Positions 28,500-40,842 of a stretch of 64,000 bases of DNA are shown here, piece after piece; position 1 is the stretch's first letter; every line of letters begins with the position of its first letter. The position numbers and the translations under genes are program-made. This DNA is from Strix aluco (lineage: Eukaryota; Chordata; Aves; Strigiformes; Strigidae). The notes under the pieces are model-generated. The model had not been told where the DNA came from and searched no databases. It worked only from the letters and a program-made list of their open reading frames with translations. The stretch is taken from positions 13,145,985-13,209,984 of the forward strand of contig NC_133940.1 in NCBI RefSeq assembly GCF_031877795.1. The letters are read 5' to 3'.

Positions 28500-31497
28500 A
28501 TTGGTGGATCACTGTATCTCTACCTCGGAGATAAAGATATCTCACCTTGAAGCGCAGTGAGCTCCCAGCTGCACAATATCCATTGATCTGGCATTAACTG
28601 TACTACAAAAAACATGCAAAATATTTAAATACAGAAAAAAAACCAAGATATTTTCTCAATATGTAGGATTCCTTACAAAACACTTCACTGAGGTAAGAAG
28701 TACTCTTTGATTTCAATGGAAAGTCCAAGCACTTAACTCCATCCGAAGCAAAGAAAGGGAAACAATTCCTCACATCCTACACATTACACAGCTATTAATC
28801 CAGAAGCAAAGCAAATAAAATGCATGCTGACTTTTTGATGCGGTAGCATTAGCTTCAACCTCACTTCCATCATAAGCAACTCACAGACACAAACTTCAAA
28901 AATCATCCATTATACAAATTGACATTCTGGCAACATGTTGACTAAAGGGAAGCATTTCCCACCCCTCCCAGCCCCATGCCCACAATCACCCTTCCTTACT
29001 TGTGCTGCTCCTCCATTTCCCAAGGCTGCCTGGGCTATTTATTTCCTTACTGAGAAATGGTTCAATGTGCCTTCTGAGTTTTCTACTATATTTGGGATCA
29101 TCTTAAAAAGTAAAATAACTCTCTGGCCAATTGTACCAACATGCCTCGCTCACACACACTCCTCATATCTAACCTCTGCACAAGATCAAGTTCAAGCCAA
29201 CATCAAGTTTAGTCCTGCCTCAAAAGCTACTATGAGCTACGGCAGCACAGGTCAAAAGCAGCAAGGTAGCCTGAATAGTAAGTAGAAAGGCTTCCTATCT
29301 AGGGCAACAACAGCAGCAACATAAGGAATTTCCACTCCCACCACTCATTCCTAACCTCTGTATCATGCACGTGGTCAGGTAAATAATGTTATGCACACCT
29401 GGCACATGATTAAAGCCACCTCTTGATTACAAGCACACTTTATATGGAGCATTAGGTAGGAACTGATAACCCTAAGAAGTGGTGGAGGAGGGAAAGCAGA
29501 TCTGCTGTAGTTTATTTAAGTTCTGTCCAATTATTTTTGTTGATCTCAGCCAAGTGGCTCAATGCAGATCCCACTAGGTACCTGCTGCAGAAAAGAAAAC
29601 TGAAACCACATCTCCCAAGCAATTCTGGCAACTGGCCAGAAGTCTTCCTCTCTGCAAGCACAAGTCTCTTTCCATACAGTATCTTTGAGTTCATGTCCAT
29701 ATAAAACAAGTGAAAACTTCTTGCAGCTCCAGCATATCCAGGATTAGGGCAAGGCTCTCCCCGTCCACCACTCAGACCACAAAGAGCAATCTGTGAGAAA
29801 GGGCCTTGGTGCTGGCAGGCTTTGTGTCCACCATAGATCATTACAGAAACCTGTCGCACCACTTGCAGCATGTGTTTTACTTTCAGCGCAACACAGGTTA
29901 CTCTGAGTGGCCACAGAAGAAGTAACCAGCGCTGCGTTCAGTTTTCATTTTTATGTGCCTGTGTATGGGGCTCAAGATTCTGAGGAAACACAGTTACCGA
30001 GAGTGTCAGCAGATTATAGGCAATCCTAATTTCCCTCCCTCACCCCCAACCAAAAAAGCAAGGAAATAAAAGAAAAGCAACAGCAAAGTATTAATAACTC
30101 CTATCCACTGTAAAGCATAGCTCTGCTAGCAGAGGAGAAATACTTTCTTAAGCTTTCCCATGGACCCTTCCATATAGCTAGTCTATTCCAAATGGGAATG
30201 TGACAGAAAGTCCCAGTTACAGGGAGAAGGAGGTAACTTTGAAATGAAGAGGAACGCCAAAGCAGTCACCCTCTAGCTGCTGTAGAATGCAGGAATATTA
30301 AACAGCGTGGCCAATTTTTGAGATGTGCCTTCCCCAAAAAGGGTGGAAGACATTGTACCATCTAAATAACAACCCAACATATGAACAAATGGAACAATAC
30401 TGTGAATTTTCTCAGGAAATTGCTTCCCTCCTTCCATGAAGCTTCTGTCTTTCCTGAGAAAATAAATGTCCTCAAGCATAGTGACCACATGCTCAGTTGC
30501 ATATACAATGAAGATTTTCCTTAATAATTAATTCCAACTCTTTTTTAGCTTAAGTAATTCCTTATTCAGAACAGTTTTCTTATAAACAAGCAATCATTCA
30601 TTTGTCACGTTAACTACCTATTTATTAATCATTAACTTCAATAGATTTTGCATGTTCGCTTGGCTCAGGCTACTGTTTAATATTTCATTTGGGTATTAAC
30701 TTCACTTAAAACAGTGTAATAGGCTGCATCTATTTTACTAGATACATGTCTTAACAGCACTTGGAATATACTTGTATCTAATGCCTTGCCTTAGTGATTT
30801 GTTCAAGAGTGGTTTCTCTAGTTTTATAAAAGGGCTGAAGCATAATCCTCATGTTAGGTGGTGTCATCCACTTAACACTGGTAATTTATTACACTGAAAA
30901 TTTATAGCTGCTGATAAACGTTTGATTATTCAATCAGCAGACAACAGGCAACACTGTCGCTTGCTTGTGCAGTGTATGTTACAGATGGAGTCAAAGGTAA
31001 TATGTGAGTAAGGTTTGCATGAGATGCAAATACCCAAATAATTAACACATCATGAAAACCTCACCACAGTGGGGTTCTTGGGGGGGAGGCGTCTTGTCTG
31101 TTTCAAGTTTATACAGTTCTGTAGTTTAAGACTGGCAAATACAAAGAAATGAGAGGTAAGTTAAAAAAAAAATTTCTAAAATAACTATATGGAAATATTT
31201 AAGACTTCTGTAGAAGTGCATTAAAACATAAACCTTGTATCAATGGATGAAGAGCAGAAAAAAAAAAAAACCAAACCAAACAATCTTTCTGAAACGTTGC
31301 TAATTCTGTCTTGTTTGGGAGATAAGATTGGTTTGGGGATTTATTTGTTTAAAATGTAAGATTTTCACCTCTTAGGGAAAAGGAATCCATGTCTTTAATC
31401 ACTGCAGTTAGTATGAGATGACAAATCCCAAAGATTCAAAATAGTAGAACTTAATTACTAGTGAAAAAAATCACATGCTTCTAATTCCTATTATTTG

Positions 31498-31536
31498 TAG
31501 CTTTGCCAATTTTTGCACTTCAAATTGGCAAGGCTA
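31498..31536. repeat. Short hairpin, 15-bp arms with 9-nt loop
   Basis: tagctttgccaattt (31498-31512) and aaattggcaaggcta (31522-31536) pair at 14 of 15 positions; the odd pair is G-U compatible in one strand. It is too short for a canonical miRNA precursor. Confidence 0.8.
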
Positions 31537-32926
31537 TCAATGCAAGTTTGTCTATAATAGTAAGTGACAAAGCATGTCGTATTTGTATTTTTTGTCGTAT
31601 TTGTATTTTTATGCCACCACAGTCCAAGATGAAAAGAGGAACTAAGCAAGGACAGATATTATCTTTAACATGACAATCATCTTTCACAACCATCAGGGAC
31701 TACAGTTGACCATTTACTTTACATGAAACAATCTTTACATCAAATTTCCCCGTAACCTCCATCTGTATTTATTGAGCATCCTCTTTGAAAAAAAACAAAA
31801 AAAACAATTATGTTAGAAAAAAAGCGTTATAGTACAAAACAGTTCAAAAGTTTCTGTATTTATTTCATTGAAGCATTAGGTACAACAGCAGCACTAGGTA
31901 AGGGGGGGTCTGTACTTGCCCCACTGAGCATCCCCACTCCTGCCGGGGCAGGGGAGGCATGCAGCACACACATTTGCTTTGCAAATAGGCTTCAAAAACC
32001 CACAAAGCACACAAGGATACCTTAGAGCACCACAAAACAAACCTTATCTCAGAAGCACGGGTCGAAAAAGAAAACAAGAAACATTCAACCAGTTTCTTGC
32101 TGTGCTTTAACAGGTGCTCTTACGACGTGAATCTGGAAAATATGCCCTGCGCGTAGCGTTGAGCAATGAATCAGACTTCCCTGGGTTTCTGCGTGTGCTA
32201 CATCAGCATCAGACCATATCCTGAGCCCAACCTCCTTTTCTGCATCGAGCAGGAGGCGGCGGGGGGGCTCGGCGGGAGGAGATGGCACTGTCGCTGTGCT
32301 GGGCAGGCCCCGGAGCCCGCGGGGGGCCCCGGAGAGCGGACAGGAGCGGGGGGGGCTGCCAAGGCACCCCCGGAGCGGAGCGGCCGCCCCCGTGGCCGGT
32401 CAGCGGGGCAGGAGCAGGGGATGCTGCTGCCGGCCAGGAGCAGCGGCGCCGGGCCCCGAGGAAAGGGCGGGCAGCCGCGGGAGGAGACGGCACTGCCCCA
32501 CGGGCCGCGGCCAGGGCAGCTGCGGCGCGGGATGCTCCGCGAGTGCGGAGCGGGCTGCGCCCCGGCGCGGGGAGGGCGTTAGCGCAGGGAACGGACGCTC
32601 CTGCGGGGGTTATTGAGGGTAACCAGCCCGAGCCCCCCGCTCCGCGCTCCCCGACGGGCTCTCCAGGGCTCGGGCCCGGCTCCCGCCCGGGGGCCGCCGC
32701 GCTGCCCCCTCCCCGCGCCGGGGTGCCGGGCCCGGGCGCATCCCCCCCATGCCCGCGGCTCCAGCGAGGCTGGGAGGGACCTGACCTCGCGTAACCCCCC
32801 CCGCTCCTTCCCTCAGCTGACCCGGCTGCCTCCGCCCAGGCGGGCGGCAGCCCCGGTCCCACCCCCGGCGGGGAGCGCCGGCCCCGCGCCCTCCTCCGTG
32901 CGCCGGGAGACCCTCCCGCCCCTCAC

Positions 32927-33110
32927 CTCGTCCCAGATGCTGCCGAGGGGCACCGAGGGACCTGCCCCGTCCCTCCGCTCCGCTCCCGTCGCCGCCCTCC
33001 CCGGGCCGTTACGCTGCGCGGAGCGCGGACTCTCCTCGCGTGGCCACCTCGTCCCGACGCTGCCGGCGGAGAATGGGGGTCCGCGGCTGGACCGGCCGCT
33101 AAAATGGCTG
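32927..33110 (-). other. ACSL4: Probable ACSL4 first (untranslated) exon; 5' end approximate
   Basis: On the minus strand a consensus donor (GGGACGAG followed by gtgagggg) ends a GC-rich exon at 32927. The 5' end is placed near 33110 because GC boxes (33240-33258) and a CCAAT box (33190-33194) lie about 80-150 bp upstream. A YY1-like GCCATTTT (33101-33109 on the minus strand) sits where such motifs occur, just downstream of many vertebrate start sites. The start site is an inference and could be spread over tens of bases. Confidence 0.45.
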
Positions 33111-33189
33111 AGAGCGCGGGGAGAGGGAGGGAGAGGCGGGCGGGGGGAGCGGCGGGGCGGAGCAGGCCCCGCTCTGCCGGTGCCGCCGG

Positions 33190-33194
33190 CCAAT
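33190..33194 (+). promoter_or_regulatory. CCAAT box (NF-Y type) in ACSL4 island
   Basis: CCAAT is read on the plus strand within ccggccaatcct, giving ATTGG in the ACSL4 direction. It sits between the GC boxes and the inferred start site, at a typical NF-Y distance. Confidence 0.45.
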
Positions 33195-33388
33195 CCTCCC
33201 GCCGCCGCCGCCGTGACGCGCCGCCGCGGAGGAAGGGGAAGGGGCGGGGGCGGGGCGAGGCCGGCGCCGGGCGCGGGGTCTCCGGGTGTCAGGCGGGGCC
33301 GGGCCGCCCGGGCCCTGCTCCCCCCTCGCCGTGGGGCTGAGCTGGGCCGGGGACCGAGGTGTCCCCTGTCCCCAGGGGCTGGCAGCCC

Positions 33389-33429
33389 GGAGGGGGGGGA
33401 GGGAGGGAGGGAGGGAGGGAGGGAGGGGG
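33389..33429 (+). repeat. (GGGA)n tract in ACSL4 CpG island
   Basis: Repeated GGGA units following a G8 run, with at least eight G-triplets spaced by single A. This is a strong G-quadruplex-forming pattern on the plus strand, about 280 bp upstream of the inferred ACSL4 start. Confidence 0.9.
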
Positions 33430-34699
33430 ATGTCTGGGGAGGGCGGGCTGCCCGCGGGCGTTCGGCAGAGCGCTCTCCCACTGCCGGCCTGCGCAGCTCC
33501 GCTGTTTATTTTGTTAGTTTTCCAGTCAGTCAGGCCGATGGGCACATGGCAAAACCCACTTCAAGCCCCAGCCCCAGCCTCCCTAAGCGCAGCCGGCCTC
33601 CCTGCTCCTGTCAGCAGGCTCGCACTGGAAGTAGTAAGGCCGCTAGGCAGGATCTGTCAGGCTGGACTAGGCAGCATGAAGGTCTGCTAGCCAGTTCTAT
33701 CTCCTGGTACAGCCCAGAGACCACCCAGCTGGGTCGGAGACCCCATGGTCTTTACCCGGAACACAAGAAATGGGTTTCATCGGCAGCACTGGTGAGAGCA
33801 ACTGGGATTACACTGCGGTTCAAAAAGCCAGAGGCCACAAATACCTCTATGATTCATGCGTGAGTTTGCCAGATGGTTTTACGTGTTTTGGAGTCTGAGG
33901 CATCTTCAGAAGAGAAATAGCACTAAATAACTAACTTTGACAAGACACATAGCCACTTCTTAATGACGGGTAAAGGAAGAGGAAACATTTCATGCTCCAT
34001 CTATGCCGAGCAGAAGTCCAGCACAATCCTCCCCCACCCCATATGGAGTGGGACTGAGTGTGAAAAAAGCAAAATTACAAAACAAGCCATAGCTGTATTT
34101 GGTAACAAGAGCTTGCTCCTATAAAAGATGACACCTTGCAGGCAGCTAAAATTTGCTGGTGACAACTGCATATGCAACATGGATGTTATATTTAATAGTT
34201 CACATTCTTAGAGAAGCAGTAAGCACCTCACTTCCTTGGATGGAGGCTGAACTGAATCACTGTAAGGTTTTCGCTTTGCTTGGCCTCTATGAATTTCAGG
34301 GCAGTCCGTTATTACTCTCACTTTGTTCTAATTTGTTTTAAACCCCATAGTTTTGCTTAATGTCAAATCATCACAGGGCCTGGATTGTGCCAGATGCCCA
34401 AAGGCACATCTGTTTTATGCAGATTAAATATTTTTTTGACCTAATCTTCTTGTATTTAGGAAAGGTTAGGCAAACAAACTTGCTACAAATTTTTTTTCCA
34501 ACTAAAACACTGACGAATTAGCGTATCTTCTAATTCTTTCTCATAAACAGTAAATGGATAAGAGAATATATTTGTATTTTTTTCCAACTATTTTATACTT
34601 CCTATAGTCTTAAGTTTTGAATTAACTGAGTTTGGATTTACGGTGATGTATCCTGCTCATGGGTAAGGAAGCATGTCTTGTGCATAAGCCAGCTAGAGC

Positions 34700-35170
34700 A
34701 CTGGAATGGCCATGGTGGGTCAGACCAGGGACTGGGTTAGCAAGCACTACATGCTGTTTCCAACGGTGGCTGGTCATCTCCCGGAAAGATACGGATTCTG
34801 CTTTTTTCTGCTCTTGATAGACAAATCAATGGAAGAAAAATCCAATTGCTTTCTTAATCCATATAAGCTTCTGGCATCTACAGCTTGATGTAGGTCCACA
34901 GTTTTGACTTCATGCTTTGTGAAAATCACTTCTGTATGTTTTGAGCCTTCTGTCTGGTATTTCCATTTGATGTCCCCTTTGCGTTAATTAACCATCAATT
35001 ATCATTCTCTCTTAACTGTCTCCATGCCACTCCTTGTTTTATAGATTTGTATCACAGATTCCTTGCACTACTGCCTCATTCATCTCTTCTAGGCTGACAA
35101 GTCTGATGTTTTCCAAGCACAGTTTCATAGTACCTCTGACAGATTTAAGTTGGAGTTTCCATCTCTCTAC
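34700..35170 (-). mobile_element. Ancient CR1 LINE fragment (3' region, antisense)
   Basis: Read on the plus strand it shows degraded but ordered pieces of the old amniote CR1 complement. These are tgggtcagaccaggg, ctgtttccaacggtggctgg, tccacagttttgac followed by atgctttgtgaaaatcactt, tttccatttgatgtcccctt, tctccatgccactcc and ttttatagatttgtatcaca. The order and spacing match the antisense of a CR1 3' end as I remember it from reptile genomes. It is heavily diverged, so it predates modern birds. Confidence 0.65.
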
Positions 35171-35249
35171 CTCAGACTGCATGTTCTTGCTCCCACGTGG
35201 ATTTCAGGTGCTCCAAGTTGTGCATTTCTGCTGAGTACAACTCTTCCCT

Positions 35250-35485
35250 CACCTATTCCTTTATGCCCTGCCTATTGGAGACCTCACCAAGCCATGGAGA
35301 CCTCCTCATCAACCTCTTCTTGGCCCTGGACAAGCTGGCCTTGTGTGCCATAGCAAGAAGCTCAGTGGGGAATCCTGGTGCCTTCGGTGCTTGTCCACTC
35401 ATGTCCCCAAGCTGGACGCCACTGCATCACATCCAGGTTCAGTGGTGTTGTCAGGGGTGCCCAACAAAATGCTTTGTTACAAAAG
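35250..35485. repeat. Unidentified GC-richer segment, possible old interspersed repeat
   Basis: The stretch around ccatggagacctcctcatca and cttggccctggacaagctgg reads like a fragment of an old amniote dispersed element. It is GC-richer than its flanks and follows the ancient CR1 fragment. I could not name the family, and it may have no connection to the CR1. Confidence 0.3.
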
Positions 35486-38400
35486 GATAAACATCTGAGT
35501 CAAATTATTTCGGCAAAGTTGGAAACAAATTTTGGTTAATTACAATCTAAGGAAGAACCAGAACCTGTCAGGTTATACTTACAATAATGAGTCCTAAAAT
35601 TAAACTCACTATAGAGGGGGTATCCAAGTGAAGAGTCAAATATACCTTGTTCTGTGAAGGCTTTAGAAACAGCACTATGGGAAAACTTTCCTGTTGCTAC
35701 AGGTATGCAAAGGCCTAACTGAATTACGTAGGATCTACTGATGTCGCAGTTGATCTTTTATTTGTCATAAGAAATAGTTATGTTTAAAGTAGTTCTTTGA
35801 AAGCTTTCAAACATTCTTTTTTGAAAGCAAAGTAGAAACAGATTTATTTGCTGTCTATAAATAAAGCTATGGTCAACTAGCAATACCCTGAGGGTAAGTA
35901 GGTGGAATACTTCCAAAGGCTTCAAAACAGGTAGCTAAGAAAAGCAAGCTTACTGTGAGGAAGCTTACATTCACTACAAGACCTCAGAAATGCTTTTGCA
36001 AGCATTTTAGGAGTCCACAAAACAAAAAGTAAAACTGCCTTTCTATAACAGTATGTCACATTATCTTTAAAACCAAATCTGACTGAAAGGATTCTCATTT
36101 TCTTTCATGTTGCAACTGCTTTGTATCTTTCCAGTAAGAAAAACCCAGCAATGATCTCTGTGGAATGTGATCAGTATAGGACAGCTTCCCAGACAGTGCA
36201 ATTGTTCTGTACCAAATGCTAATTTTCATCCTTATCACAGAGGTCAAAAAGAACCAAGAGAAAGGTATGTTGAGGAGAAACTAAAGCCAGTCTAAAAGGT
36301 CTCTGTTTTTCACCCATGGTTCAGGGCAAGCTTGGAAATAGTCAACAGCTTCTCACCTCATTCCTGATATCAGCAAAGGGATTGCATAATGTTAGCACTT
36401 TTAATCCAAGTCAATATTTGGAGCCCTGTGGGTTGTTATTTATATTAGGAGCAGTGACTGGTGAAATCAACTATTTCTTTGATGCAATCATGTTTCTTCA
36501 CAGAGTGTACAGTTAGAATCAAAACAACAGAAAACAAATTTTTTACACAAACTTTGCCATTTTGTAGCAAACACTGTCCAAAAAAAAAAAAAAAAGTTGC
36601 GTCAGTTTTGTCTCAGGCTGGTAAAGTTTTACTGTGTTGCTTTTTCTTTTTTTTTAATTATATTTCTGCTACTTCTTAAACTTAGAGCACATCATTAAAG
36701 AAAAGCTGAAGCTTGTTAGACCTCCACGTTAGCTCTGCTCATCAGGAGTAACATACTTTTGTTCACTCTAGATCTTTTTAAACTGACTCTTGGGTTTGAA
36801 AAGAAAACACAACAAAACCAACATAGTGGTCTGTCATACACATTTGGTGACACAAAGGATTATTGATCTCTGCAAAGAAGTGCATTTCAAGGAGGAATTT
36901 CAAGTAGGGGGGAATTGAGGGATGGCCTATTGAATAAAGGGCAGTGTTTTAAGAGAAGGGGCCTACTTCCAAATGTATGAATTGTTTTGTTCTTTGATGC
37001 TTTTTGTTCAAACTGGTTCCATTCCCTTCTTATTCATATATATGAAACCGGATTGGAAAATTAGCTGCAAATCTGTTTGTAACAGTCTCCATAAAATTAC
37101 CAATTTCTGTATTTTACATAAAGAATAAATCTTTATCACATCTAGTATCTACAGCCAATATACTGGGCCTTTTGAGAAGGAGCAGGGGGAAAGTAGAGAC
37201 AGAGTCTGATAGGTCTTTTGAACTAAAAAACTTTACTCCATTTTGCTACCCTGATCTACACAAATATAACCTCTTATTCTGAGTCATTATGTAGAAAAAT
37301 GTACAGCAACTTGCAAGCATTGAACATATACTTGCATTACGTAATTAAATCTTTAGTTTAAGCCATATTCCATGCATGAAACAGAAACATGTACCTGCTT
37401 GCAGACATTTGTATTCTGTAAAAACATCACATTCATTACATGCTCAGATCCCTGCAGAGTTTAGAGCTACTTTCTTTTCCAGAGGTAATGCCTGGCAGTA
37501 ACTTTCTGCCTGCTTAGGCAGCAAGAGAGATTCATAGATTACCCAGATACCTATTATGCCCCACAACACTTAAATATCTGCAGCATTTCAGAGGCTGCGA
37601 TATACTCAGTTAATTCATCAGACAATATGTACAGCCCAGTAGGCTTCAAGATCCCATAGCTATGAATGCACAGATACTCACGTTTCTGTGCTTGGATTTT
37701 GATTCTTTCATCCAAGTGGGCACCTAGTTATTTAATGATCTTGGGTCAAATCAGCACTTCATGGACAGTACCATTGAGATCGGTAGGTTTGCATACCACA
37801 TAAAGTCAAAGGAGAATGCAGTTTCAATGTTGTCTTACTGCACAGTTTATGACAAAACTGAAAAGTCCCATCAGGAGCAAAACTTTAGAGTATTAGATCC
37901 TAAATAGGATGTGGACATAGAATTCCTGACTGAAGAATACACATTTTAAGAAAGGAAAGCAGTATTGACAGAGATATTTCTGATCTATACCACAATAAAT
38001 CTAGGGAAAGATTTGGTACTCTAATTTTGCTGCTGCAAACAATTACATGTCTTATTAGTAGAACACAGGCAACTGCACAATCATTAGATTGCTGTACAAA
38101 ATAAACTACCTAAAAATGATTTTCTGGACTTTAGAGGGAACTTTGAACAGTCATTACAAGGAGGACTTTGAGTAGTTCTCACATAATGAAATACGTTCTA
38201 GTGCTGCCTAGAGATGTTCAAAAGAAAGAAAATAAAATGCTATAAAATTTTAATGTTTTCTTAATTTTTCACGAGATCCAGTCAAAAGTGCCTGACCACA
38301 GTTAGCAATAGGCACAACAGTCCAGGCTTACTATAAAGAGCCTGTTAGATTAGGATAGATTAGGGCTAAAAATATGGCTAAATAATTGGCTTCTTCCAGT

Positions 38401-39512
38401 CTATTCCACACTCTTGTCATCAGGATCTCTTGAGTCTTACAATTTCCTCTAAGGGAATCATAGCATTTTAAACACTATGGTGGCCTAATTTAGCATGAAA
38501 TAATTTGGGGAATTCATTAGAGCAAAGACTGTTATTCAGTGAGGACCTTGACCTCAATAGTTTTTCTATTTACATATACCATGGCAGAAGTTTGTCTTAA
38601 CAGAAACAGCGAAGCCAATCTTCTAATCAATACTTTTTTCCACAATTAGATTTATTTAGAACCTAGATAGCTAAAAAAATATTTACTTACCATAACTTTG
38701 TTCCAATTTGTCATCTGAGCTCATTTTTTATAAAAATATGATACTCAATTAGAAAAAAAAGTCCTAATCATGTATGCCTGTGGGCTGACCGCCACTTCAA
38801 GTACACTTCTGAGGAATATGTAACAGGCAAGTACAAACAATATCCTCTGTTGTACTCCCATACAAATGGGAGCAGTTGCATGTGCACGTATTCATCCGAA
38901 TTTATAATGTGAGAAGTTATGTTGGTAAGATTAGAATGACTCAATTTACTGCTTATCTGTTTGTAGTCATTCCTGTAAGTTTTGGGGGCAAATATACATC
39001 AGTAGATTTGCATGAAGGACAGACATAATCTTGTGTACGAAAGATGTTTTGGTGCATGAAGGAATACTTACTCATTTTAGAATAACTGGCTTCCTAAGTA
39101 ACAATTTAACTATTACACAAAGATTAAATGGTGTGTTTCTTTGTTTACTGCTCTTTCATTTCTTAAAGCAAAAAACATAAATCAACTCATAGTCCGTAAC
39201 ACTGACAGACTGTGAGCTCTTTTCTATACTTATTCATGTAAAATCACATCTAAGAGAAATTTCTGAAAATTATTTGGTGATAAATTGGCAATCTACTTAT
39301 GCAAGTCTTATAAAGTCTTGTTAATTGTGAACTCCCTTGTGTAATTTTTTTAAAGCAACTGTAAATGACTCTTGGAACATCTGTTTCTATGATTACATAT
39401 CCCTGCAAGAATCAGCACAAACTGATCCTGCTTTCATCAGATCACTGTGCCCAGAAGGTAAGATTATGGAGTCACAACACAAAACTCCAGTCCAAGGACA
39501 GAACTATTATAT

Positions 39513-39990
39513 ATGGAATGATAAAATGGTTTGGGTTGGAAGGGACCTTAAAGATCACCTAGTTCCAGCCGCTGTACCACAGGCAGGGACACCTTCCACT
39601 AGCCCAGGTTGCTCAAAGCCCCGTCCAACCTGGCCTTGAACACTGCCAGGGAGGGGGCAGCCACAGCTTCTCTGGGCAACCTGTGCCACTGCCTCACCAC
39701 CCTCACAGGGAAGAATTTCTTACTTATACCTAATCTGAATCTACCCTCTTTCAGTTTAAAACCACTACCCCTCATCCTGTCACTACACTCCCTGATCAAG
39801 AGTCCCTCCCCAGTTGTCCTGTAGCCCCTTTAAGTACTGGAAGGCCACTATTAGGTCTCCTCAGACCCGCTCAAGCAGGTCCATGTCTTTCTGATGTTGG
39901 GGGCCCCAGATCTGGACACCGAACTGCAGGGGGGGGGTCTCATAAAAACAGAGTAGAGGGGGAGAATCACCTTTAAAGCAAGTAGATAGC
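39513..39990 (-). mobile_element. CR1 LINE 3' end with ORF2 C-terminal remnant
   Basis: On the plus strand it reads as the complement of an avian CR1: gggttggaagggacctt, then ccaacctggccttgaacact and cctcatcctgtcac, to gagaatcacc. The minus strand from 39799 to 39599 still encodes a readable CR1 ORF2 C-terminus (GFKLKEGRFRLG, then WHRLPREAV and FKARLDGALSNLG), so this copy is fairly young. About 140 bp expected near 39865 appears to be missing, which is an internal deletion judged from memory of the consensus. Confidence 0.88.
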
Positions 39991-40842
39991 CTTCCAGTCT
40001 TAAAATATTCTACACAACCTAAATTACAGCAAGCTGCCAGTCTGCCCTGACATGCTCCAGAAGTTCTGCTTCAGCTTGTTCCTGGACTTGTAAGGACGTC
40101 CTTAAAAAACAGTCTTGCAGTTTCTATCCTTTCTGTCATGATTTACAAGATGGAGTGCCTATAAGAATCTCATTTACTCAGCTTGTCAAAAAGTCAGGAT
40201 TTTGCTGGAATTCAAATTATATTATTTTCATTCTGTCTTTGCAGCAAAACTTTCTGTCGTATCTTGTTTTTTCTAGCACTGCCTCTTTCTTCAGAGGCTG
40301 ATTGATCACTACATTGTTTCCCATCAGTCCAATAGAATTGCCTCCATAGCACTGCGGACCATTGAAAAAAGAACACAAATTCCAGGAGAAGAGCCTTTTG
40401 AAATGTTATTTATGGACAGTTTGCAGTAGTGGTACTGACCCCCTCAGCAATTTCGCATATTGCACTGAACAGTGCAATAACTGTGTATGATTTTTTTTTC
40501 TTGGTCATCTTTTTCAGAACCTTTAGAAGTCACCCACAAAACATTCCCCACATACACTTTTATGTCTCCCATCCACACATGTCTATATAGGCTCTTGCTT
40601 ACATCAACAAATATGCCAGAGTAACAAGTTCCTACATTCTTAGCATTTTTCATTCAACAAGTCAACATTTCCTTTGCATAGTAGCCTCACTGTCAAAATC
40701 TTTGGGTCTAAATTGATCTGTTTCCATTCATAAATATTTGTGGTTTGCAAAATATCTATCCATGAAAAAAACAGAAATTACATACAACGATGAGAAGTAC
40801 ACCTTAACACAGTGTCTTCCGAAAAGATATTTGAATACTTAC

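Larger units (their letters stand above)
9370..32926 (-). other. Long 5' intron region of ACSL4
   Basis: About 23.5 kb between the CpG-island exon and the first coding exon, containing the candidate leader exon at 12719-12767. It holds a (CA)13 microsatellite, A-runs near 13096-13113 and 13355-13369, poly-G runs at 20261-20281 and 25377-25393, and two inverted repeats (28411-28499 and 31498-31536). It also holds an 18-bp tandem duplication at 31576-31611. I recognise no other gene. The open frames are short and unrelated to known proteins. Confidence 0.65.
32240..33500. promoter_or_regulatory. CpG island, ACSL4 promoter
   Basis: About 1.2 kb of very GC-rich, CpG-dense sequence in an otherwise AT-rich window. 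It contains Sp1-type GC boxes (ggggcgggggcggggcgagg at 33241-33260), a CCAAT element at 33190, a YY1-like motif near 33104 and a (GGGA)n tract at 33389-33429. It is the only island upstream of ACSL4 on its strand. Divergent transcription to the right is possible: the plus strand has open reading frames and a donor-like CTG/gtgaga at about 33790. The long ORFs across the island are compositional. Confidence 0.8.

Noticed and set aside
32613-33863. 416-codon plus-strand ORF and overlapping frames in the ACSL4 island
   Set aside because: Low-complexity GC-driven frames on both strands. No conserved protein was recognised.
39599-39799. 66-codon minus-strand ORF as a host gene
   Set aside because: It is the C-terminal tail of CR1 ORF2 and is described with that element.
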